A stretch of DNA of 7,372 bases from an uncultured Phycisphaerales bacterium (GTDB lineage Bacteria > Planctomycetota > Phycisphaerae > Phycisphaerales > UBA1924), in the NCBI GenBank assembly GCA_937891445.1, contig CALAFV010000541.1, positions 1 through 7,372 of the forward strand. Reading direction: 5' to 3'. The notes under the pieces were generated by a model, which saw only the letters and a list, made by a program, of their open reading frames with translations, searched no databases and had not been told where the DNA came from. This document shows positions 1-4,588 of this stretch, in pieces. Every line of letters begins with the position of its first letter. The first letter of the stretch is position 1. Both the position numbers and the translations under genes were made by a program.

Positions 1-1
1 T

Positions 2-199
2 GCCAAGAGCCTTGGAGCTAAAAATAGCAAGGAACTGGAACATCTTGCTACATGCCTTTGGGTTGAGCGCCGAGAGCACGAGTCCGACGACGGAGTAATT
101 GTTCGTCGTGTCCTTGAACTGAAGCCGAAGTACAGTGCTTTCGAAGTTCAGCGTGCGCTTAAGGAGGCCCGCATCGTGGCTACGGCGCTCTCTAGGTGA
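2..199 (+). CDS. C-terminal fragment of an unrecognised protein (65 residues visible)
   Basis: The frame is open from the window edge to a TGA at 197-199, so only the C-terminal 65 residues are visible and the start lies outside the window. The segment looks like a real soluble helical protein. Residues 8-20 read NSKELEHLATCLW, and a later part reads VLELKPKYSAFEVQRALKEA (residues 37-56). The pattern 'LE..AT...' followed by 'lKPKyS..Ev..AL' vaguely recalls the C-terminal end of YwgA/DUF4065-like winged-helix proteins. That is a memory-based resemblance, not a confirmed match. Codon use is unlike the genes to the right: many codons end in A or T (ctt, gct, aaa, aat, gaa, cat), and GC is about 50-55%, against about 70% or more later. 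This fits an acquired or accessory gene. An AAGGAGG sequence lies inside it at 161-167, which could serve a downstream start. Confidence 0.6.
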   Translation, partial: AKSLGAKNSKELEHLATCLWVERREHESDDGVIVRRVLELKPKYSAFEVQRALKEARIVATALSR

Positions 200-376
200 G
201 AGGGGCATACGCCAAAGGAAGACATCATTTGGTATATCTCCACCGTAGCCGTTGTGGTCGGAGGAACCATTGTGGGCTCCGAAGTTGGCGTCGTTGTTCC
301 CCGAGCCAGGGAACGAGTAAAGAGGGGTGTAGGCGATCGCGCGAGCGTGGGTGCTGCTGCGCTGGACGCGTTGTGA
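200..376 (+). pseudogene. Hydrophobic reading frame without a normal start: possible broken small membrane protein
   Basis: Directly after the TGA at 197-199, the same frame stays open for 58 codons to a TGA at 374-376. It encodes an apparent membrane segment (IIWYISTVAVVVGGTIVG, about bases 224-277), then a basic stretch (PRARERVKRGVGDR) and an Ala-rich end. There is no ATG, GTG or TTG between the upstream stop and the membrane segment. Two simple repairs would make a proper gene. In the first, a GTG at 196-198 overlaps the upstream stop as GTGA, and one base fewer in the GGGG run at 202-205 would join it to this frame as a 61-residue protein. In the second, a GTG at 176-178 with AAGGAGG eight bases upstream is already in this frame, but the TGA at 197 interrupts it. 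A rare ATT start at 227, preceded by AAGGAAG, is a third possibility. The frame could also be open by chance. Confidence 0.3.
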
Positions 377-600
377 AGCAACCCTCACGCGCGGCGAGAG
401 ATGGGTGAAGCCTGCCGAAGCAACTTCTTAAGTCGGCTGACGTGGGACGCTTGCGCCGCGCGGACGGAGACGGTGCTGCGCCGGGCCGCGACGGGCGCGG
501 GGTAAACCAAGGGATTTCTGAGGTGGGCGGCGCGTTGCTTCGGAACCGGGGGGTCCGATAGAGTCGGCGCATCGGCGCGGCCCCCGCGGGGGAGACTCAC

Positions 601-699
601 ATGTTTGGGCGATCGCGAGCATCGACGCGGAACGAGCGGCACGGCCGCGCGGGAGTCGCCGCGCCGGCGCTCCGACAGTTCGGCGTCGCCGGAGGCTGA
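601..699 (+). CDS. Doubtful 32-codon small ORF
   Basis: An ATG at 601 is preceded by GGGGGAGA at 588-595, a fair ribosome binding sequence five bases upstream. The frame runs 32 codons to a TGA at 697-699. The product (starting MFGRSRASTRNERHGRAG) is basic, with no membrane segment or motif I recognise. The GGGGGAG also forms half of the palindrome at 581-592, so the ribosome-site match may be coincidental. Composition is what random GC-rich DNA would give. It is listed only because a start with a plausible ribosome site is otherwise absent from this region. Confidence 0.1.
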   Translation: MFGRSRASTRNERHGRAGVAAPALRQFGVAGG

Positions 700-742
700 A
701 CCCGCGTCCGGGCCGGCGGCGGTCAGATCGGCCACCTCCTCG

Positions 743-774
743 GCCCGCCCCCGGCCACGCGGCTGGGGGCGGGC
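743..774 (+). terminator. Strong GC hairpin, possible terminator
   Basis: Ten perfect pairs (743-752 with 765-774), then a G-U pair (753/764), then three more pairs (754-756 with 761-763) close on a four-base loop (acgc, 757-760). The stem is followed by TTT at 775-777 and then GG, so the T tract is very short. It could end transcription coming from the left-hand genes before the unit starting at 867. It could equally be a structured element of another kind. The pairing is seen directly; the terminator role is inferred. Confidence 0.35.
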
Positions 775-866
775 TTTGGCCCCGGGTTGCTCGCCCGAAC
801 TCAGAATCGCCTCGATGCTGCACGCGGCGTAAACTGAGGCCAGTTCCGCCCACCGGAAACCCACAG

Positions 867-3143
867 ATGCTGCAGACGCGATTCCCGGCCGCTCGTCGCC
901 GGCGCGAGGATGATGGCGTGCGCCCCTTCGCCGCCGAACTCCTCGAGCCCCGCACGCTCCTCTCGCACGCGCCCTTCCCGGATCTCTCGCTTCTGGAGAA
1001 CCCCGCCAACCCGGTCTTCCGCCTCGACACCACGTTCGGAACGGTGGACATCGAGTTGTTCTCGGACGCCGCACCCGGAACGCTCGCCGCGTTCCTCGAT
1101 CAACTCTCGCTGCTCGACGGCGGCGCGTTCCACCGCAGCGTGCCGGGGCAACTCCTCCAGGTCGGCACGTTCGCCTACGGGCGCTCCGAGCCCGTGTCGT
1201 GGCTCCCCGGCGAGACGATCCTCCTCGGCGGTCCTCGCGCCTTCGGCGGCACGGGCGAGCGCGTCGCCCCGGATGCGCCGATCGGCCCCGTCTTCGTGGA
1301 TGACCTGGACCCGGCCCGCGAGCCGCTCCAATGGACCGTCTCGATCAACGAGGTGTTCGAGCGCGTCCGGATTCGCGACCCGCTCCACGCGCCGGAGGAC
1401 TTCGCACGCGGCGCGGCGGCCCTGACGTTCAACCTCCGCGACAACCCGACGGACCCGATCGACACCTTCATGCCCGGCGAACTCTTCACCGCCTCGCGCG
1501 TCATCGGGCGCGTGCTGCCGGGCCCGTCGCGCGACGTGATCTCGATGATCGCTGGGCTGCCGACCTTCGATGCCTCCCTCTACGGGCAGGGCCGGCTGCT
1601 GAACTTCTCCGAGTTGCTGGGCCTCTTCCCCGTCACCGGCGGGTTCACGCCGAATCAGCCGCAGGACATGCCGCGGGTGCACCACAGCGTGCTGGTCACC
1701 GACGCGGAACTCATCAAGCCCGCCGGCGCCGCCGAGTTCTTCGTCCAGCGGCTGTTCATCCCCGAAGGGTTCAGCGCCCCGGCGATCTCGGAGTTCGTGC
1801 CGATCTACAACCCGGGGCCCGAAGCGGTGCACTACCAACTCATCGCCCGCTTCGAGGACGCCGCCAACGTCCGCACGGCGCTCGGGCGCGACCTGGTCAT
1901 CGCCTCCGGCACAATCGAACCCGGCGCCCGCGGCGGCGTCACCATCGCCGGCGAGGGCGTCGCGCTGATCCCCTGGGGCAGCGCGTACGCGCTGGAACTC
2001 CAGTCCACCGGCCCGCTGAGCGCCACGCTCAGCCACTACGACTTCGGCGCGGCCACCGGCGAGAACTTCACCTCCGACCCCACCGCCGCGTGGCTGTTCG
2101 CCGACGTGGAGATCGGGGAACTGCCCGACAACATCGACACCGCGAGTTTCCTCGTCTGGCACAACACCGCGGACCAGGCGGCCGAGATCGAGGTCGTCTT
2201 CATGCCGCAGGACGGGGCCGGCGAAATCCAGACGCGCCTGCTGACCACCGGCGCCCTCCGCCGCGGCGGGCTGGCGCTGTGGCAACTGGGCCTGCCCGGC
2301 GGGCGCTACGCGATCGCGGTGACCTCGTCCCAGCCGCTGGTCGCCGCGGTCTCGCAGTACCGCACGCAGGGCGACGCCGGCGCGAGCACAGAACTGGGCG
2401 TCGCGGGGTCGCCGAGCCTCGGCGGCGCGCTGCCGATGGTCTCGCTCGCCGGCGGCGCTTCGCAGGTCGTCACCATCTGGAACCCCGCCGACCCGCGCGA
2501 CGAGCACCCCACCGACCCGACCGCCGAGGTCACGCTCACCTTCACGCCCGTGGACGCCGACCTGTCGCCGGTGCAGCGCGTCCTCACCGTCGCCGCTGGC
2601 CAGAGCGTCCGATTCGACACCGCCGAGATCGCCGCGGCGCTGGGCGACTCGTCCTTCGTCGTCCGCTTCGCATCCACCGCTCCGGTCGTCGTGCGCGGCT
2701 CGCGCGTGCAGTCGGGGGACGTCGCGGCCACCGGCTTCTCCCCCTTCACGGCCCGCACCTGGCGCATCGCCGAGGGGTTCATGGACCCCGCCCGCGCCGG
2801 CATCGACGTCCTGGAGTTCCTCGGTGTCTACAACCCCAACGGCCTGCTCACCGCGCAGACCGACGTCACCGTGACCTTCCACTTCACCGACGGCTCGTCG
2901 ATCTCGCTCGACTTCTCCCTCGCGCCCAACACGCATCTCTCGCTGGCCCTGCACGAGGCCGAGACGCTGCTGGAGCAGGCTGCGGCGGGCCGGAACTTCT
3001 ACAGCATCGATGTCGAGGCGAGCCTCCCAGTCGTCGTCGCCTTCTGGCACTACGACCTCACGCTCGGCGGCCCCACGCCCGCCGGCGGCTTCGGCACCCT
3101 CGCCGACCCCTTCGGCGACCTGACACCCCTGGGCGGAGCGTGA
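867..3143 (+). CDS. LEPR-XLL protein: cyclophilin-like domain plus four beta-rich modules
   Basis: The 758-residue product has an Arg-rich N-terminus and the motif LEPRTLLS at residues 26-33. This is the LEPR-XLL signature found near the N-terminus of many planctomycete exported or surface proteins. Residues about 50-235 resemble a cyclophilin-type peptidyl-prolyl isomerase: TTFGTVDIELF (55-65), FHRSVPGQLLQVGTF (88-102), FNLRDN (188-193) and a VIGRVLPG...VISMIAGLPTFD stretch (212-235). Measured against human cyclophilin A, the Arg of FHR (R90) and Q98 are kept. The Phe after PG is Gln (Q95) and the usual QFF segment is altered, so activity is doubtful. Residues about 290-732 form four related modules, listed separately. 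There is no C-terminal anchor or sorting motif I recognise; the chain ends PFGDLTPLGGA. The start at 867 puts the LEPR motif at its usual near-N-terminal place. GGAAA at 855-859 is a weak ribosome site. The gene appears to be transcribed alone, with a strong hairpin just after the stop. A surface or extracellular location is inferred from the LEPR motif only. Confidence 0.85.
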   Translation: MLQTRFPAARRRREDDGVRPFAAELLEPRTLLSHAPFPDLSLLENPANPVFRLDTTFGTVDIELFSDAAPGTLAAFLDQLSLLDGGAFHRSVPGQLLQVGTFAYGRSEPVSWLPGETILLGGPRAFGGTGERVAPDAPIGPVFVDDLDPAREPLQWTVSINEVFERVRIRDPLHAPEDFARGAAALTFNLRDNPTDPIDTFMPGELFTASRVIGRVLPGPSRDVISMIAGLPTFDASLYGQGRLLNFSELLGLFPVTGGFTPNQPQDMPRVHHSVLVTDAELIKPAGAAEFFVQRLFIPEGFSAPAISEFVPIYNPGPEAVHYQLIARFEDAANVRTALGRDLVIASGTIEPGARGGVTIAGEGVALIPWGSAYALELQSTGPLSATLSHYDFGAATGENFTSDPTAAWLFADVEIGELPDNIDTASFLVWHNTADQAAEIEVVFMPQDGAGEIQTRLLTTGALRRGGLALWQLGLPGGRYAIAVTSSQPLVAAVSQYRTQGDAGASTELGVAGSPSLGGALPMVSLAGGASQVVTIWNPADPRDEHPTDPTAEVTLTFTPVDADLSPVQRVLTVAAGQSVRFDTAEIAAALGDSSFVVRFASTAPVVVRGSRVQSGDVAATGFSPFTARTWRIAEGFMDPARAGIDVLEFLGVYNPNGLLTAQTDVTVTFHFTDGSSISLDFSLAPNTHLSLALHEAETLLEQAAAGRNFYSIDVEASLPVVVAFWHYDLTLGGPTPAGGFGTLADPFGDLTPLGGA
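1734..3059 (+). repeat. Four diverged modules of about 100 residues inside the LEPR-XLL protein
   Basis: The modules cover residues about 290-393, 408-501, 507-617 and 628-731 of the protein starting at 867. Each has an early 'hydrophobic-aromatic-N-P' anchor: IYNPG at 313, VWHNT at 430, IWNPA at 537 and VYNPN at 654. Each ends with a related strand: TGPLSATLSHYD at 381, SSQPLVAAVSQY at 487, STAPVVVRGSRV at 603 and ASLPVVVAFWHYD at 718. Modules 1, 2 and 4 also begin alike (RLFIPEGF, WLFADVEI, WRIAEGFM). The distance from anchor to the closing Pro is 60-70 residues in every copy. The alternating hydrophobic pattern suggests beta-sandwich domains. DNA identity between copies is low, so these are old duplications. 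Confidence 0.65.
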
Positions 3144-3178
3144 CCGCCAACAAGCCCCCGGCCCAGCGCCGACTCATG

Positions 3179-3216
3179 AGCCGCCCCGCCCGAGGACTCC
3201 CCCGGGCGGGGCGGCT
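3179..3216 (+). terminator. Perfect 14-bp GC hairpin after the LEPR-XLL gene
   Basis: Bases 3179-3192 pair perfectly with 3203-3216 (AGCCGCCCCGCCCG with its complement), with a ten-base loop. The hairpin begins 35 bases after the stop codon of the LEPR-XLL gene. No T run follows; the next bases are GCGATAATG. It is probably the transcript end of the upstream gene, either as a U-less terminator or as a 3' stabilising structure. It ends 13 bases before the next start codon, so if a transcript ran through, it would crowd the ribosome site of the next gene. Confidence 0.5.
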
Positions 3217-3224
3217 GCGATAAT
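3216..3224 (+). promoter_or_regulatory. Extended -10 promoter element just before the nucleotidase start
   Basis: TGCGATAAT at 3216-3224 matches an extended -10 box (TG, one base, then a hexamer differing from TATAAT only at the first base). A -10 hexamer ending at 3224 predicts transcription starting about 3230-3232, on or next to the ATG at 3230. No Shine-Dalgarno sequence precedes that ATG. Together these suggest a leaderless mRNA. No -35 box is evident, which an extended -10 can tolerate. The motif is seen; its use is inferred. Confidence 0.4.
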
Positions 3225-3229
3225 GCCGC

Positions 3230-4294
3230 ATGCCCGACACCGCCGACCTCATCGCCGCCGCGCGCGAAGCCGTCTACGCCGCGGGGCGGATCTGCAGGAT
3301 GGTCCAGACCAACAAGGACCGCTTGCGCGAACTCGTCAAGGACGACAACTCCCCCGTCACCGTCGCCGACTTCGCCTCGCAGGCGATCGTCGCGTACATC
3401 CTCTCCCAGCGGCTGGGCCAGGCCCTTGACGGGCCTCACGCCCTGCACCTGGTCGGCGAGGAGACCTCGGCCTTCCTCCGCAACCCCGAGCACGCCGCGC
3501 ACCTCGCCGCCACCCTCGCCGCCGTGCAGGAGTTCTGGCCCGACTGCGACGAGGCCTCTCTCCTCCGGGCCGTCGACTGCGGCGCGGGCGACCCGCACCA
3601 CGCCGAGTTCTGGACCCTCGACCCCATCGACGGCACCAAGGGCTTCATCCGCGGCGAGCAGTACTGCGTCGCTCTGGCGTACATCGAGCGCGGCGTGCCG
3701 ACGCTCGCCGCCATGGCCTGCCCGAACCTCCCGCGCGACTTCAACCGCCCCCTCGAAGAGCCCGACCCGCACGGGTGCATCTACCTCGCGCACCGACGCG
3801 GCGACTCGGCCACGCCCTGGGGGCTCTACGAACTCCCGGCGGACGACCCCAAGGCCCAACCCCTGCACATCCAGCGTCTGCCGCGCCGCCCGGAGTCGCC
3901 GATCACCATCGTCGAGCCGGTCGAGAGCGGGCATACCTCCTTCGAGCGCGTCCGGCGCGTGCTCGCCCGGGTGGGGCCCGCCCTCCCGCCGGTGCGGATC
4001 GACAGCCAGTGCAAGTACGCCGTGGTCGCCCGCGGACAGGCCGACTGCTACATCCGCCTGCCGCGGCCGGGGAGCACCTACGTCGAGCGGATCTGGGACC
4101 ACGCCGCGGGGGCGCTGATCGCTGCCGAAGGCGGTTGCCTGGTCTCCGACGCGGCGGGTCGAGAACTGGACTTTTCCCACGGCCGCGGCCTCGAACGCAA
4201 CCGCGGGATCGTCGTCGCCGAGCCGGAACTGCACGGCCGACTGATCGAGGCGATCAGGGCGGAAGGGGCCGAGGGAGGCCCGCTGCCGGCCTGA
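3230..4294 (+). CDS. 3'(2'),5'-bisphosphate nucleotidase (HAL2/CysQ-type, inositol monophosphatase superfamily)
   Basis: This enzyme class removes the 3'-phosphate from 3'-phosphoadenosine 5'-phosphate (PAP), giving AMP and phosphate. That prevents PAP, a by-product of sulfate activation and sulfation, from building up. It is cytoplasmic and Mg2+-dependent. The 354-residue product has the superfamily motifs in order: SPVTVADFASQAIV (41-54), VGEE (75-78), WTLDPIDGTKGF (128-139, with metal ligands D131 and D134) and WDHAAGALIAAEGG (from 289, with D290). The stretches VESGHTSF and DSQCKYAVVARG (from 258) resemble the HAL2/plant SAL1 branch rather than plain inositol monophosphatase. The length is typical of HAL2-like proteins. 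The ATG at 3230 gives a natural N-terminus about 40 residues before the first motif. The overlapping ATG at 3223 is in another frame giving an Arg-rich product and was rejected. There is no signal peptide. It follows a terminator-like hairpin and is probably its own transcription unit. Activity on inositol phosphates cannot be excluded. Confidence 0.88.
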   Translation: MPDTADLIAAAREAVYAAGRICRMVQTNKDRLRELVKDDNSPVTVADFASQAIVAYILSQRLGQALDGPHALHLVGEETSAFLRNPEHAAHLAATLAAVQEFWPDCDEASLLRAVDCGAGDPHHAEFWTLDPIDGTKGFIRGEQYCVALAYIERGVPTLAAMACPNLPRDFNRPLEEPDPHGCIYLAHRRGDSATPWGLYELPADDPKAQPLHIQRLPRRPESPITIVEPVESGHTSFERVRRVLARVGPALPPVRIDSQCKYAVVARGQADCYIRLPRPGSTYVERIWDHAAGALIAAEGGCLVSDAAGRELDFSHGRGLERNRGIVVAEPELHGRLIEAIRAEGAEGGPLPA

Positions 4295-4362
4295 TCCCAC
4301 CCGGACGACGCCGGACGCGGCTCACCCGGTCCACCGGGGCGACCGATACTCCCCGCGGGCGC

Positions 4363-4380
4363 GGCTGGCACGAACCAGCC
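4363..4380 (+). terminator. Small hairpin after the nucleotidase gene, weak terminator candidate
   Basis: GGCTGG (4363-4368) pairs perfectly with CCAGCC (4375-4380) around a six-base loop, 68 bases after the nucleotidase stop. No T run follows. The next bases, GGAGGTATCCTC, can form a second tiny hairpin. It may mark the end of the nucleotidase transcript, but a stem this short is weak evidence in such GC-rich DNA. Confidence 0.2.
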
Positions 4381-4521
4381 GGAGGTATCCTCAGTACCTA
4401 ACCTGCCCCCCCGGCTCGGCTTCCCGCCGGACCGGGAGCGGCTCAGTCAGCGCAGGGCGGAGGGTTTGACGGGGCCTGATCGGGAACCACGCCGATCCGG
4501 TCCCGGACCCGTCCGGCCGAA

Positions 4522-4535
4522 CCGATACGTGTCGG
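4522..4535. promoter_or_regulatory. 14-base near-palindrome upstream of the epimerase gene, possible operator
   Basis: CCGATACGTGTCGG reads the same on both strands except for one symmetric mismatch pair, and is centred on ACGT. It lies 54-67 bases before the epimerase start codon, a distance suited to a dimeric regulator. No second copy was noticed in the window, and no regulator is identified. Confidence 0.2.
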
Positions 4536-4574
4536 ACGACCAGGGAGGGGGCTGGGGGCACTGGGAGGGGGGGC

Positions 4575-4580
4575 AGGAGA
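4575..4580 (+). promoter_or_regulatory. Ribosome binding site that fixes the epimerase start
   Basis: AGGAGA ends eight bases before the ATG at 4589, inside a purine-rich run starting at 4563. It is the best ribosome binding site in the window. The protein starting at 4589 begins MAKGDLVVVTGAGGFIGG, placing the nucleotide-binding strand at the usual position. This supports 4589 over the longer frame from 4466. Confidence 0.75.
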
Positions 4581-4588
4581 CGTGTGTC

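Larger units (their letters stand above)
377..866. other. Intergenic region of about 490 bases, no convincing gene
   Basis: No frame on either strand gives a protein that looks real here. Translations are dominated by Arg, Ala, Pro and Gly, as expected for non-coding GC-rich DNA, and the forward frames are repeatedly stopped. Structure seen: a small imperfect hairpin at 414-437 (GCCGA paired with TCGGC), a perfect 12-base palindrome CCCCCGCGGGGG at 581-592, and a strong hairpin at 743-774. TAAACT at 830-835 could be a -10 box for the gene starting at 867, but no good -35 box sits at the usual distance. The shift from lower to higher GC occurs across roughly 360-480, so this region also marks a composition boundary. 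Confidence 0.6.
4295..4588. other. 294-base leader between the nucleotidase and epimerase genes
   Basis: No gene is seen here. The epimerase frame stays open upstream as far as a TTG at 4466, but the extra 41 residues are low-complexity Gly/Pro/Arg and the good ribosome site lies further down. The region holds a small perfect hairpin (4363-4380), an inverted repeat AGGTA/TACCT (4383-4387 and 4395-4399), a run of seven C (4406-4412), a five-pair hairpin with a four-base loop (4503-4516) and a near-palindrome at 4522-4535. TTGACG at 4466-4471 matches a -35 box, but no -10 box lies 16-19 bases on. The promoter for the polysaccharide genes is probably somewhere in this stretch. Confidence 0.55.

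Noticed and set aside
196..408. 70-codon frame starting with GTG at 196
   Set aside because: The product is Arg/Cys-rich without structure, whereas the neighbouring frame over the same bases gives a credible membrane helix. The start codon itself is discussed as a possible start for that frame.
377..866. tRNA, small RNA or CRISPR array in the large intergenic region
   Set aside because: No cloverleaf with a TTC-type arm, no evenly spaced repeats and no spacer pattern were seen; only isolated hairpins.
385..1074. Minus-strand frame of 229 codons across the intergenic region
   Set aside because: Overlaps the start of the LEPR-XLL gene, is Arg-rich and shows no motif or ribosome site that would support it.
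801..3050. Long open frame on the minus strand (749 codons) opposite the LEPR-XLL gene
   Set aside because: Its product is Arg/Gly/Glu/Val-rich with no motifs. The plus-strand frame has the LEPR motif, cyclophilin blocks and internal modules. Long antisense frames are expected in GC-rich genes.
1331..3223. Second plus-strand frame of 630 codons inside the LEPR-XLL gene
   Set aside because: The translation is overwhelmingly Arg, Pro and His, typical of an off-frame reading of GC-rich codons.
3050..4300. Minus-strand open frame of 416 codons opposite the nucleotidase
   Set aside because: The plus strand encodes clear inositol-monophosphatase-superfamily motifs; the minus product is a low-complexity shadow.
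4466..4496. TTGACG as a -35 box of a standard promoter
   Set aside because: No -10-like hexamer is found 16-19 bases downstream.
4466..4588. Upstream TTG start for the epimerase adding 41 residues
   Set aside because: The added residues are Gly/Pro/Arg-rich and unlike the family N-terminus, and a strong AGGAGA site stands eight bases before the ATG at 4589.
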